Shown: positions 8,008-17,759 of the stretch, one piece after another | Numbering within the stretch: the first letter of the stretch is position 1 | Layout of the letters: every line of letters starts with the position of its first letter | From: Paraglaciecola sp. | GTDB lineage: Bacteria; Pseudomonadota; Gammaproteobacteria; Enterobacterales; Alteromonadaceae | Length of the DNA: 61,366 bases | NCBI GenBank assembly: GCA_009993955.1 | Contig: JAACSL010000024.1 | Location: 1 to 61,366, forward strand | Reading direction: 5' to 3' | Notes under the pieces: generated by a model | Seen by the model: the letters and a program-made list of their open reading frames with translations, nothing else | Database searches by the model: none | What the model was told of the DNA's origin: nothing | Made by a program: the position numbers and the translations under genes

Positions 8008-9231
8008 TTAAGGTATTGCTTGCTCAGATGTAGCAGTCAAAGTGCTTAGCTGAGCCTTGTTACGGCTGTAAACAATCACTAAGGCACCTAAGAATGCAGA
8101 CAAAAGTGACGCCATCAATACACCAATTTTAACGCTATCCAAATAGTGTTGGCTGAGGTCTGCAAACGCTATTGAGCCAACAAACAAACTCATGGTGAAG
8201 CCGATACCACACAAGATTGATACCGCGTAAATATGTAACCATGTTACCGATTCAGGTAACTTCGCCCAGCCGAGCTTGACGGCTAGCCAACAGGCAGTAA
8301 AAATTCCCAGTTGCTTGCCAACAAATAGCCCAAGCACGACACCAGAGATAATGTTGAATTCGATTTGTGCGGCACTGGCATCAATGAACCGCACCCCAGC
8401 GTTAGCAAAAGCAAACACTGGCAAAATCAGGAAGGCAACCCAGCTGTGTAGATTCTCTTCGAGCTGAACCAACATCGACTTTTGCACCAGTGGATCACCT
8501 TTGCTTTTCACACTAAAGGGAATGAACCACGCAACAGCAAAACCAGCGAGCGTGGCGTGAACGCCAGATTTCAGGACGGCGGCCCACACAATAAAGCCCA
8601 CCAGCACATAAGCAGCCACTTTGTCGACTTTCAGGCGGTTTAGCACAAATAACACCGCTAAACCCGATAAGGCCACAACCAAAGACAATACCGACAATTC
8701 CGCTGAGTAAAACAAGGCAATAATAATAATGGCGCCAATATCGTCAAAAATGGCGACGGATAATAAAAACAACTTTAAGGTCACGGGAAGTGAGCGGCCG
8801 AATAAACTGAATATACCCAAAGCAAAGGCAATGTCGGTGGCAGCAGGCACTGCCCAGCCTTGCAATGTGGCTGGGTTTTGGTAATTCATCAAGGCATACA
8901 ATATGGCTGGAATAGCGATACCTGAAACGGCAGCCACAGCGGGCAGCACCATTTTTTGCGGCGAACTTAAGTGACCATCCAAGACTTCTCGTTTCACTTC
9001 CAACCCAATCAGGAAGAAGAAAATCGCCATCAACCCATCGTTGATCCACAACAACAGAGCTTTATCAAAGCCAAAGCCGCCAATGCTGACGGTCACGGGA
9101 AGGGCAAGTAACCATTGATACAACACATTTGCTGGACTATTGGCCACGATGAGGGCCAAAAATGCCGCAGCCACCAGCAGTACGCCACCGGAGGCTTCGT
9201 GTTTGAATAATGCGCTAAACGTTGAACCCAT
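8008..9231 (-). CDS. nhaA: Na+/H+ antiporter NhaA
   Basis: A 407-residue inner-membrane antiporter that expels one Na+ (or Li+) for two protons, used for sodium and alkaline pH tolerance. The key acidic residues are in place: AATDIAFALG carries the Asp equivalent to E. coli D133, and AIFDDIGAIIIIALFY carries the D163-D164 pair. Twelve hydrophobic segments fit the NhaA fold, and length is slightly above the E. coli protein (388). It is divergent from nhaR, which is expected to activate it in response to Na+, with a 108-base intergenic region. Marine origin makes a sodium antiporter of this kind unsurprising. Confidence 0.95.
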   Translation of the reverse strand: MGSTFSALFKHEASGGVLLVAAAFLALIVANSPANVLYQWLLALPVTVSIGGFGFDKALLLWINDGLMAIFFFLIGLEVKREVLDGHLSSPQKMVLPAVAAVSGIAIPAILYALMNYQNPATLQGWAVPAATDIAFALGIFSLFGRSLPVTLKLFLLSVAIFDDIGAIIIIALFYSAELSVLSLVVALSGLAVLFVLNRLKVDKVAAYVLVGFIVWAAVLKSGVHATLAGFAVAWFIPFSVKSKGDPLVQKSMLVQLEENLHSWVAFLILPVFAFANAGVRFIDASAAQIEFNIISGVVLGLFVGKQLGIFTACWLAVKLGWAKLPESVTWLHIYAVSILCGIGFTMSLFVGSIAFADLSQHYLDSVKIGVLMASLLSAFLGALVIVYSRNKAQLSTLTATSEQAIP

Positions 9232-9339
9232 GAATTTTGATTAAACTACTGTTATTAAATTTCTGCGTAGCTTGCCATGAGCCAAGTACAAGATATAGTC
9301 GAATAATATTCACTTTATCATCGGTTAAATCTGATAATT

Positions 9340-10233
9340 ATGGCGCAACTTAACTATAACCATTTGTATTACTTCTATGTCACTGCCCGTGAAGGCAGTA
9401 TTGCCAAGGCTGCCCATTTTTTACATCTCACCCCACAAACCGTTAGCGGACAACTTAGTACCTTTGAAAGTTACTTGGGCACACCCCTGTTTGATCGTCT
9501 TGGTAAACGCCTCATTCTGAATCCTTTGGGCAAGTTAGCTTACGACTATGCAGAACAAATTTTTGCTTCCGGTCATGAACTGCTGGACATGCTGATGCAA
9601 AAGCGGGAGCAACGCATTCGCACGTTTACCATAGGTATTACTGATGCGGTGCCCAAAATATTAGCGTTTGATTTACTGCATAACAGCAGCACCAAATTTG
9701 ACTCTACCCGCTTTATTTATCGAGAAGGCGACTTTGACAACTTGTGCGCTGAACTCGCCATTAATCGCCTTGACTTAGTGATTGCCGACCGAAACTTAAC
9801 GCCGGGTAGCAATATCAAGGCCTTTAGCCATTTATTGGGTGAATCCAGTCTGAGCTTTTTTGCGCCATCTGCCCAAGCAGCGCAACTCGCCCCTGATTTC
9901 CCTTATTCGTTGCAGCAAGCTGGCATGTTGTTGTCGGGGGAAAAATCATCCATGAAACACAATATATTGGCATGGTTTGAACGCTTGCAAATCAACCCTA
10001 AAATTGTTGCCGAATTTGATGACAGCGCCATGTTGAAGTTGTTTGGTCAGGAAGGACACGGCGTGTTTGCCGCACCCACACGCATCGCGGCACATATATG
10101 TCAGCGTTACAATGTCAGTTGTATTGGTGAAACCACCGAGTTAAGCGAACGCTATTATGCCATTTGTGCTGAGCGCATCAGCCAGAGTGAAATCGTCAGT
10201 GATATTTTTGCCCAAGCGGAGCTATTAGAGTAA
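9340..10233 (+). CDS. nhaR: LysR-family transcriptional activator NhaR
   Basis: A 297-residue LysR-type regulator. The N-terminal helix-turn-helix is unusually close to E. coli NhaR: LNYNHLYYFYVTAREGSIAKA, here named as LNYNHLYYF then EGSIAKAA, followed by LTPQTVSGQLSTFE. Residues from about 95 on form the periplasmic-binding-like effector domain. NhaR senses sodium and activates nhaA; the divergent arrangement with nhaA at 8008-9231 supports this assignment. The intergenic region 9232-9339 is AT-rich and presumably holds both promoters and the NhaR site, but I could not mark the operator with confidence. Confidence 0.92.
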   Translation: MAQLNYNHLYYFYVTAREGSIAKAAHFLHLTPQTVSGQLSTFESYLGTPLFDRLGKRLILNPLGKLAYDYAEQIFASGHELLDMLMQKREQRIRTFTIGITDAVPKILAFDLLHNSSTKFDSTRFIYREGDFDNLCAELAINRLDLVIADRNLTPGSNIKAFSHLLGESSLSFFAPSAQAAQLAPDFPYSLQQAGMLLSGEKSSMKHNILAWFERLQINPKIVAEFDDSAMLKLFGQEGHGVFAAPTRIAAHICQRYNVSCIGETTELSERYYAICAERISQSEIVSDIFAQAELLE

Positions 10234-10417
10234 CAAAAACGTGCTCATCTACCCATGTTAAACGTGTGCATCGCAGAAGTATGTTTAAGACAAAATACAG
10301 AGATGATATAAGTGCTCATGGTTTTTTATTTAGCTTCCAGTATCATACAGCGCAGAACTTTTACGTTATTCATCACTCTCAGGCCTTTGGCTATCTTCTG
10401 TTGTTGAAACCACTATC

Positions 10418-11833
10418 ATGTTTTTGCATCTAAAACGCCTTATTATCACCAGTGTCATAGGTTTTCTAATACTGGCGGTTAGCGCGTGTACAAGCACTCA
10501 ATTCGCCAATGTATTTGCCGGTTATGCCCAGCAGATGCAAGGTGCACGCGGGGCGCTGTTTGCCGGTGATTATCAACGAGCCCAAAGCCTAGTGACTAAA
10601 GCAGAACCTGGGCAAAATAACTACACACTCAGTTTATTGGAAAAGGCGCGTTTAAGCTTTTTAGCTCAAGATTGGCAGCAAAGTCGTCAGGATTTTGCCA
10701 AGGTAATTGAGGCGCTAGACGCAGAGGCAGCCAAAGCCAAAGTGCAGCTTAGCCGCGGGTTGGCCAATGCCGGTGCCTTGGTCAGTAACGACAATGCCAT
10801 TGCCTATGAGGTTCCCGCCTACGAACAAAGCATGGTGCATAGTTATCAAGCTTTGAACTATGTATATCTCGGCCAACTAGACAGCGCCTTGGTGGAAATT
10901 CGCCGTGCCAATCTAGTGCAAGAACAAGCTCTGCAGCAAAATCAACAAAGCCTGCAAGACAGTGAAGAAAAATTTAATAAAAACGCCCTCAATCAGGCTT
11001 ATCCGTCGATGGCAGCGATGATTGGTCAGCTGAAGAATGGTTTTCAAAACGCCTATACGTTTTATCTGTCGGGAGTGTTGTACGAGGCAGCGGGCCAAGC
11101 CAACGATGCCTACATCGACTACAAACGTGCCCTAGAGATTTATCCTGACAACCGCTACTTGCAACAAGATGTATTGCGCCTCGCCACACAGCTTGGCATG
11201 AGTGATGACCTTAGCCAGTTCAGTGCGAAGTATGGTGCTTGGCAAACACCTGATGATAGAAACTTTGGTGAGTTGGTAATTCTGCATGAACAAGGTGTGG
11301 TGAATGCTAAACAGGATTTACGTGTGGATTTGCCGATTTTCAGCAGTCGTAACCAACCACGTTTTTTTAGCTTCTCGCTGCCGATTTATCAGGGTGCGTT
11401 GATGAAATATAGCCCCACCAGCATCACGGTTGCTGAACAGACTTATCAGACTCAAGCGATTACCCGTTTGCAATCTTTAGCATCGAAATCCCTGCAAGAT
11501 CAACTGCCAGCGTTGGTCACACGTCAAGCACTGCGTGTGGTGGCCAAAGAGCAGTTACGCCGAAAGTTAGGTCAAGAGGGGGGCGAAATAGGCAATATTT
11601 TGGCTGCTTTATACAACGTCACATCGGAACAAGCCGATACCCGCAGTTGGTCAACCTTGCCAGATGAGGTGGCGATCATTCGCCTGCCACTCTCTGCGGG
11701 TCAACACCAGATTCAGTTAAATGTGGCGGGGCAAGCTCAGACCATCGACCTAAACATTAACGCCAAACGTATTACGCTGTTACAGATGACAACTATTGGC
11801 CAAACCCGCAGTCATCACATAAAGAACTTGTAA
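10418..11833 (+). CDS. COG3014-type TPR lipoprotein
   Basis: A 471-residue lipoprotein. The N-terminus has a hydrophobic stretch and lipobox ILAVSAC, so Cys 24 should be lipidated; the +2 residue is Thr, compatible with outer-membrane sorting. The body has helical TPR-like repeats (for example GDYQRAQSLV, DWQQSRQDFAKVIEAL, GQLDSALVEIRRA and QANDAYIDYKRALEIYPDN), then a less regular beta-rich C-terminal third. It matches the COG3014 group of gammaproteobacterial proteins that usually precede an LpoB-like gene and a small glycine-zipper gene, exactly as here. The group has no well-established role; the setting points to the cell envelope and perhaps peptidoglycan synthesis. Confidence 0.75.
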   Translation: MFLHLKRLIITSVIGFLILAVSACTSTQFANVFAGYAQQMQGARGALFAGDYQRAQSLVTKAEPGQNNYTLSLLEKARLSFLAQDWQQSRQDFAKVIEALDAEAAKAKVQLSRGLANAGALVSNDNAIAYEVPAYEQSMVHSYQALNYVYLGQLDSALVEIRRANLVQEQALQQNQQSLQDSEEKFNKNALNQAYPSMAAMIGQLKNGFQNAYTFYLSGVLYEAAGQANDAYIDYKRALEIYPDNRYLQQDVLRLATQLGMSDDLSQFSAKYGAWQTPDDRNFGELVILHEQGVVNAKQDLRVDLPIFSSRNQPRFFSFSLPIYQGALMKYSPTSITVAEQTYQTQAITRLQSLASKSLQDQLPALVTRQALRVVAKEQLRRKLGQEGGEIGNILAALYNVTSEQADTRSWSTLPDEVAIIRLPLSAGQHQIQLNVAGQAQTIDLNINAKRITLLQMTTIGQTRSHHIKNL

Positions 11834-11988
11834 TTGGGTGAAGAGACAGCTTGTAACAATAATTGCCGACTAAGGTTTGTATTTTGGCCATGAGGGCTGA
11901 GTTAAAATGGCAAAAATAAAAGACAGGACAAAAGCCGAAGCATTAAAGCTTTTGAACAGAATCTAATTGAACAACAAGGATCAACAAC

Positions 11989-12591
11989 ATGAAAAAAACA
12001 GTATTAGTCACCGCCATCGCTTTGTCGATAAGTCTATTGAGTGCGTGTGCCAATAAACCCGTGGTGCGTTATGGCGATGCGGCTGCGGTAGAAACCACAG
12101 ATATCAATTTCGGCTCCACTGATTTACAAGCCATTGTGAAGAAGATGACAGATTCTTTGTTGCAGTCACCCGTGGTAGGCACGATGACGGCCAATACTCG
12201 TCCGGTGGTGTTTGTCGAAAAAATCAAAAACAAAACCAGTGAGCACATTGATACAGAGTCTGTTACTGACTCGATTTCGACCCAATTGCTGCGTTCAGGC
12301 AAATTCCGTTTTGTGGATATGACAAAAGTCGATGCCGTTGTGGAACAGCTCAAATATCAAAACGATGCCGGCATGGTTGACCCCAGCAAAGCCATTCAGT
12401 TTGGTCAGCAAACGGGTGCCGAATATATGCTGTATGGCAACTTGTCCAGCATCGTGAAAAATAATGCGGATAAATCTGACGTGTATTACAAATTCACTAT
12501 GCGCCTGCTGGATTTACGCAGCGGTCTGGTGGAATGGGCCGACGAAAGCGAAATTCGTAAAACGCGCAGCAAAGAATTAGTAGGCTGGTAA
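11989..12591 (+). CDS. LpoB-family penicillin-binding-protein activator lipoprotein
   Basis: A 200-residue outer-membrane lipoprotein of the LpoB family (COG3417). The lipobox is LLSAC, giving lipidated Cys 20. The folded part has the family pattern: FGSTDLQAIVKKMTDSLL, PVVFVEKIKNKTSEHIDT, LLRSGKFRFVD and GAEYMLYGNLSSI. In E. coli LpoB reaches through the peptidoglycan to activate the bifunctional synthase PBP1b. This protein lacks the long disordered linker of the enterobacterial version, so it would be short-reaching, as in other non-enteric bacteria. The ATG follows AAGGA with normal spacing. It is transcribed with the COG3014 gene upstream (155-base gap) and the glycine-zipper gene downstream. 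Confidence 0.8.
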   Translation: MKKTVLVTAIALSISLLSACANKPVVRYGDAAAVETTDINFGSTDLQAIVKKMTDSLLQSPVVGTMTANTRPVVFVEKIKNKTSEHIDTESVTDSISTQLLRSGKFRFVDMTKVDAVVEQLKYQNDAGMVDPSKAIQFGQQTGAEYMLYGNLSSIVKNNADKSDVYYKFTMRLLDLRSGLVEWADESEIRKTRSKELVGW

Positions 12592-12646
12592 GCAGCATGG
12601 TTGGTCTGCGCTAAAATCAACGGTAATCCACCAAGAGGTAAACATC

Positions 12647-13117
12647 ATGATGAAAATAATCGCAATGTGCTGCATCACTTGGCTTGGTTTTAGTGCCCCG
12701 GCTGCAGCCGATTACAATCGCAACGAAGCGGTGCCGGTGCAAAAAGTGCTGTTTGGCAGCGTGACTTCAGTACGCCACATTACCGAACATGAACTGATTG
12801 ACGATCGCCGTAACGGCTGGAAAGTGTTTGGTGGTGCCTTAATCGGCGGCACCATTGGCAATCAGTTTGGCAGTGGCAGCGGGCGCGCCATTAACACTAT
12901 CTTAGGCGCCATGATCGGTGGTTCACTCGCTGATGGTGGAAATACGGGCAGTCGTCAAGTCGCCATTCAACTGGTGGAATTAATGATTACCGTCGAAGAT
13001 GGCAGCGCCTATATGGTGGTGCAAGAGCTCGACCCAAACATGGTATTTCAAGCACAAGACAGTGTACGCATGATTTACCTAGCAGATGGTTCTGTACGCA
13101 TCGACAAACAAATGTAA
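12647..13117 (+). CDS. SlyB-like glycine-zipper envelope protein
   Basis: A 156-residue exported protein with a cleavable signal peptide (cleavage likely after PAAA) rather than a lipobox. A glycine-zipper two-helix segment (GGALIGGTIGNQFGSGSGRA, then LGAMIGGSLADGG) spans residues 64-100, flanked by a beta-rich region with VMITVEDGSAYMVVQ-type repeats as in SlyB/Pcp outer-membrane proteins. The start has two adjacent ATG codons (12647 and 12650) behind GAGG. It is the third gene of the COG3014-LpoB group. Zippers of this sort form membrane-embedded oligomers; SlyB itself stabilises outer-membrane proteins, and a similar envelope role is plausible but unproven. Confidence 0.7.
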   Translation: MMKIIAMCCITWLGFSAPAAADYNRNEAVPVQKVLFGSVTSVRHITEHELIDDRRNGWKVFGGALIGGTIGNQFGSGSGRAINTILGAMIGGSLADGGNTGSRQVAIQLVELMITVEDGSAYMVVQELDPNMVFQAQDSVRMIYLADGSVRIDKQM

Positions 13118-13155
13118 GTAAAACCGTCACAACTCTGCCTGCATCGCCTCGATGC

Positions 13156-14673
13156 TCAGATATACGCACCATGGAATCCCAAGGGTAAGTAATAAGGTAG
13201 GCGGGCTTGTGCCAACGGTCCATCTGACACATTTTCAGCGTCCAATACCGAAACCTGCGTATGACCATTGGCGTAGTCAAGACTGGTGAGTAGCAAAAAG
13301 CCTTGGCCTTCCTGACCTTGCTGCTTTGCGATAAATAGTGGCTCTTCACAAATCGTTCCCGATTTAAAATCATAGCGCTGTGTCTGACCACTATCCAAAT
13401 CAATACGACTCACCGCGCTAAATTCTCGGGTTTGCTTGGTATCAGATGATGATGTACCAAGTGTGACACCAAATTGATAACGACTTGTTTTAGTGGTGCA
13501 GCGCGAGTCATACTGTGGAAATTCCATCGCAACACCGAGCGCATGTCGGGCGACTTTGCCGGTATTAAGATCAATAACAATCTGACTCGCCTGCGCATGG
13601 GGAGCCGATGTGCTAGCAAGACTATGTAAAATATCATTCATACTGTGTGTCATTACTTGTGCATCAGGGTACCAACAAAGATTGATCACCAGCGTATTTT
13701 TTTGTTGCCAGCAGTTACCAAAATGAAATACGAAACCCGCTTCACAGGCAATTTGCCGCTTAACACTCAGGTCATGTTTATCAATGAGCAGCAGCAAGCC
13801 CCCCTCGTTCTCCCGCCATGCGAAGGATTCAATCAGGGTGCCGGGCTTTTGACTTGGAAACAATGGGGGTAAATAGATGACGATGTAGTTTTCGGTCAAA
13901 GCAAAATCATGCACATAGCTGCGACGTGGCGATTGGATGACTTTGTATTGCAGTAATGTGCCTTGTGCCGATAACTGATAAAGCACAAAACCCGCTTGAC
14001 CAACGTAGGATAAGTCGCCGATGTTCCAAATGCAGCCATTTTGGTCAGTGTGAGGATGAGCCGAAAAAGGAATTTCTTGTAATTCATCAGCCAACTTTAC
14101 TTGGCCAAGAGTAGTTAAATCATCAGTTGACAAACGGTAAGGCATCGCTGCTTCCCACAAGGCCCATAATTCACCGTCAACCGGCAACTAGGCAATGTTT
14201 GCGGTATTTACCGATTCTGGCCCTTTAAGCGTTTGCGGATTTTGTATGCGAGAGCCCGCACCATTATATAAAAATCGGCCTGCGCGAGTTTCTTGCTCAA
14301 ACTTACTGGTGCGCACAAATTTACCACTGTGGCTTACGCCATGTTGAGTCAAGGCATAACGATTAACAAAACCATCACCGTCAAACCAATGGGTATAGCG
14401 CTCCCCGCCCAGTTGCTGTCTACCTGGTCCATTTCGAAACAAGGTATGGCCAGCCAGTTCCGTAGGTAGCTTCCCCTGCCAATTGACAAAATTAGGCGGA
14501 ATATCTTGCTTAAGACCTTCCCAACCGCGCAAACGTTGATTGCTTTGCAGAGCTTGATTAAACGCCCTTGAGTAGGCAGATTCTTCACCCGCTAAGGCGA
14601 ACGTTGACCCACCACCCACAGCGGCAAGCGTCGTAAGACTTAAACCGGCTTTAATAAATTGACGTCTATCCAT
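13156..14673 (-). pseudogene. Carotenoid oxygenase (RPE65/CCD family) with an in-frame amber codon
   Basis: One continuous frame of 506 codons is split only by a TAG at 14188-14190 (codon 162): ..SVNTANIA stop LPVDGELWALWEA... Upstream is a twin-arginine signal (DRRQFIKAGLSL) and the N-terminal propeller blade; downstream are 344 residues with all four expected iron-ligand histidines in context: FSAHPHTD, YVHDFALTEN, FHFGNCW and the terminal PLGFHGAYI. These enzymes cleave carotenoid or apocarotenoid double bonds with non-haem iron; Tat export fits a folded metalloenzyme. Nothing else in the gene is damaged, so it is either a very recent null allele, a base-call error, or a gene read through at low level. 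It follows the DUF2141 gene by five bases, so the two are one operon. The start is ATG 14673, after AAGG. Confidence 0.85.
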
Positions 14674-14678
14674 CAACC

Positions 14679-15122
14679 TTACTCCAGACTGATGATAATG
14701 TGACTGTCTTGCTCACCAACCGTGATCGCTACCTGTTCAAAGTTGGGTGCACCATATAATGTGGGGTTATTGCTAAAACCGTAAGGTTCAACAGGAATAC
14801 CCACAATGTTGGTTTTAAGACGAAAATCCCCGTCTAGATCCTGAAAAACACTGAAGGCATATTGACCAGGCAACACGTCAGTAAACATAAAAGTAAGTGA
14901 CTGACTGTCGACTTTTTGCAAACGTTTCTGCCAAGCCTTGTCTGGATTACCCATGTTCTGCGCTGAATCGTAGGCTGCCAGCAATATTGTGCCTTCCACT
15001 TTGTTAATGCCGGTAATGGTAAGTTCAACGTTAGTGGCCACTGCTGCTTGGCTTGCCGTTAACCCAGCTAAAATACCGAGGGTTCTGATTATTTTTTTAA
15101 GACTACATTTGACATATTGCAT
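14679..15122 (-). CDS. DUF2141 exported protein
   Basis: A 147-residue exported beta-sandwich protein of family DUF2141. After a signal peptide ending near AAVAT comes VELTITGINKVEGTILLAAYD, here named as VELTITGI then GTILLAAYD, followed by LPGQYAFSVFQDLDGDFRLK and the GIPVEPYGFSNNP loop that defines the family. The start at ATG 15122 is set by AGGAGA six bases upstream; a longer frame to 15212 has no such site. DUF2141 genes are very often paired with carotenoid oxygenase or carotenoid genes in marine bacteria, and here the partner follows directly. Function unknown; a small ligand or pigment-related role is a guess. Confidence 0.85.
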   Translation of the reverse strand: MQYVKCSLKKIIRTLGILAGLTASQAAVATNVELTITGINKVEGTILLAAYDSAQNMGNPDKAWQKRLQKVDSQSLTFMFTDVLPGQYAFSVFQDLDGDFRLKTNIVGIPVEPYGFSNNPTLYGAPNFEQVAITVGEQDSHIIISLE

Positions 15123-15305
15123 ATCACTCTCCTGATATAACACTAAGGGATGTTGGTTTTCATCAGCCTGAGCTGGTGTAGAGAGTTTGCTTTGATACGC
15201 ACGGCATTGCATGTGCCAGAAGTCATGAGTTTTTTATGACTATCGTCACTTTTTGTCTGCACTGTCCTGCCAATGTGGATATACAGAAAAAGGTCGAAAT
15301 CCCTG

Positions 15306-15336
15306 TTGACCTTACCATTGTGGTAAGCTTTAGGCT
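15306..15336 (+). promoter_or_regulatory. CueR-type promoter/operator of copA-cueR
   Basis: A TTGACC -35 element (15306-15311) and TAGGCT -10 element (15331-15336) are separated by 19 bases, the overlong spacer typical of MerR-family targets. The spacer carries the dyad CTTACCATTGTGGTAAG, which matches the classical CueR box. The regulator is encoded in the same operon, directly after copA. Confidence 0.9.
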
Positions 15337-15368
15337 CTTGTTCATGGTATTTCAACGTTAAGTGAGAA

Positions 15369-17753
15369 ATGAGTATGAGTAAGGCTATTCAATTACCGAT
15401 TCAAGGCATGACTTGTGGCTCGTGTGTTGGTCGAGTGGAAAAACAACTAAGACACGTTGCTGGGGTTGAAAACGTCACGGTAAACCTAGCCACCGAAACA
15501 GCCAGCATTGAAGGCTCAGTTAGCTTAGACAAACTCGTATCGGCCGTCGAAGCAGCAGGTTATCAGGTTCCAAGTACCAGCGCAGTCTATGGTGTAACAG
15601 GGATGAGCTGTGCCTCCTGCGCTGCGCGGATTGAAAAAGCCATGCTGGCGCTGCCCCAAGTGCAAAAAGCCAATATCAATCTAGCGACAGAACAACTCAC
15701 CTTGAACTTGATAGCCGAACTCACTGAATCTGAGGTAGCAGCCACCCTCCTTGCAGCGGGTTATCAACTGACTGCGACAAACGCTTCAGATAGTGATCAC
15801 AAACAAGCAGAGCTGACACCACCACCATTCTATCGTGCCCCTTGGTTTGCTGCCGTGGCTGCAAGTGTCTTATCCTTGCCTCTGGCCCTACCCATGTTTG
15901 GCATGTTGTTCGGCAAAGATTGGATGTTACCGGCCCTTTGGCAATGGTTATTGGCAACGCCTGTGCAGTTTTATTTTGGTGCGCGTTTTTATCGCGCTGG
16001 TTGGGGTGCCCTGAAAGCAGGAACTGGCAATATGGATTTATTGGTTGCCATTGGCACCAGCGCGGCCTATGGCTTATCAGTGCATTTATGGTGGATGCAT
16101 GGCAGTCATAGCACTGCGCTGCACTTATATTTTGAAAGTAGCAGCGTGGTATTGAGTTTAGTTTTAATTGGCAAATTCCTAGAGAACAAGGCTAAACGAC
16201 GCACCACCGATGCATTAAGGGCTTTAGAAAATTTACAACCCTCCCGCGCGACTGTATGGCGCAATGACACATGGCAAGTGGTTTCCGCCACAAGCGTGCA
16301 ATCAGGGGAAAAGGTTCAGGTAAAACCCGGCGAGCGTGTAGCCGTAGATGGCAAAGTGTATGCTGGTCAAAGCCATGTTGATGAAGCCTTGATCAGTGGT
16401 GAAAGCCTACCTATTAGCAAAAAGACCGGTGATAACGTCACGGGGGGATCCATTAACCAAGAGGGTGTATTGGAAATTAACGCCACCCAGATTGGCGCCG
16501 AATCAACCCTAGCCAAAATTATTGGTTTAGTTGAGGCTGCACAAGGTGCCAAGGCCCCTGTTCAGGCCTTGGTCGATAAAATAAGTGCCGTGTTTGTGCC
16601 GGTTGTTATTGCAATTGCGCTTGTTACCTTGATTGCATGGGGTCTATGGCATGGTGATTGGCAGCAGGCCATTCTTAATGCGGTCGCTGCACTGGTTATT
16701 GCTTGCCCCTGTGCGCTTGGCTTAGCGACACCAACCGCCATCATGGCCGGCACGGGTGTAGCAGCAAAATCTGGCATCTTAATAAAAGATGCAGCAGCCC
16801 TCGAACAAGCAAAGGCAATTAACATGGTGGTGTTTGACAAAACTGGCACCCTGACAGAAGGAAAACCCGCGTTGAGCCAAATGACTGCTTTTGTTGGCTC
16901 CGAGCAAACACTTATCGAGCTCGCTGTATCCTTGCAACAACACAGTGAACACCCGTTAGCAAAAGCCATTGTCGACAAAGCAAAGGAAATGTCGGTCAAC
17001 CCGCTAAAGGTCGAGAATTTTCAGGTGGTGGCGGGTTTCGGCCTGAAGGCCACAGTGAATACCTCTACCCTGTTGCTCGGTAGTTCAAAAATGATGACAG
17101 ATTTGGGGCTAACGCTGCCACAGGATGTTGTTAAAACTAAAGGTGCCTCTATCTCATGGTTAGCTAAACAAACAGGTAAAGACTTTGAGTTACTGGGCGT
17201 ATTTTGTTTCACCGACACCCTTAAAACCCATGCGGTTAAAGCAGTGCAACAATTAAAACAACAAGGCATTAAGGTCGCGATGTTAACCGGAGACAGCCAA
17301 GCCAGCGCCGATGTCGTTGCTGAGCGGTTAAGCCTAGATGAATACCAAGCCGAGGTGTTACCTGAGGATAAATTGGCATTCATCCAAAAATGCCAGCAAA
17401 AAGGTCTGTTGGTCGCCATGGTGGGAGACGGTATCAATGATGCCCCCGCGCTCGCCCAAGCTGACTTAGGTATTGCTATGGCAACGGGTACCGACGTCGC
17501 TGTCAGTGCAGCGGCAATTACTTTAATGCGTGGCGAACCTAATCTAGTGGCCTCATCATTGCTTATTTCAAAACTCACTTATCGCAAGATAAAACAGAAC
17601 CTATTTTGGGCGTTTATTTTTAACTCAGTGGGAATTCCCCTCGCCGCTTTTGGTTTTTTAAGCCCGATTATTGCGGGTGCTGCAATGGCCTCGAGTAGCC
17701 TATTGGTGATAAGTAATGCATTGTTGTTGCAACGCTGGAAAGCTAAGGAGTGA
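15369..17753 (+). CDS. copA: Copper-exporting P1B-type ATPase CopA
   Basis: A 794-residue inner-membrane Cu(I) pump. Two N-terminal heavy-metal-binding domains carry GMTCGSC (about residues 13-19) and GMSCASC (78-84). Eight transmembrane helices follow, with the CPC metal site at residues 446-448, the phosphorylated aspartate in DKTGT at 490, the HP dipeptide in QHSEHPLAK, and the hinge GDGINDAPAL. The MxxSS element near the end (MASSSLL) is the Cu(I) signature of this subgroup. The ATG at 15369 is 33 bases after the -10 element of the CueR promoter. cueR follows seven bases after the stop, so pump and sensor form one autoregulated unit. Confidence 0.96.
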   Translation: MSMSKAIQLPIQGMTCGSCVGRVEKQLRHVAGVENVTVNLATETASIEGSVSLDKLVSAVEAAGYQVPSTSAVYGVTGMSCASCAARIEKAMLALPQVQKANINLATEQLTLNLIAELTESEVAATLLAAGYQLTATNASDSDHKQAELTPPPFYRAPWFAAVAASVLSLPLALPMFGMLFGKDWMLPALWQWLLATPVQFYFGARFYRAGWGALKAGTGNMDLLVAIGTSAAYGLSVHLWWMHGSHSTALHLYFESSSVVLSLVLIGKFLENKAKRRTTDALRALENLQPSRATVWRNDTWQVVSATSVQSGEKVQVKPGERVAVDGKVYAGQSHVDEALISGESLPISKKTGDNVTGGSINQEGVLEINATQIGAESTLAKIIGLVEAAQGAKAPVQALVDKISAVFVPVVIAIALVTLIAWGLWHGDWQQAILNAVAALVIACPCALGLATPTAIMAGTGVAAKSGILIKDAAALEQAKAINMVVFDKTGTLTEGKPALSQMTAFVGSEQTLIELAVSLQQHSEHPLAKAIVDKAKEMSVNPLKVENFQVVAGFGLKATVNTSTLLLGSSKMMTDLGLTLPQDVVKTKGASISWLAKQTGKDFELLGVFCFTDTLKTHAVKAVQQLKQQGIKVAMLTGDSQASADVVAERLSLDEYQAEVLPEDKLAFIQKCQQKGLLVAMVGDGINDAPALAQADLGIAMATGTDVAVSAAAITLMRGEPNLVASSLLISKLTYRKIKQNLFWAFIFNSVGIPLAAFGFLSPIIAGAAMASSSLLVISNALLLQRWKAKE

Positions 17754-17759
17754 AACGAT

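Noticed and set aside
17021-17578. 185-residue open frame antisense to copA
   Set aside because: Shadow of the P-type ATPase coding frame; no start site or homology.
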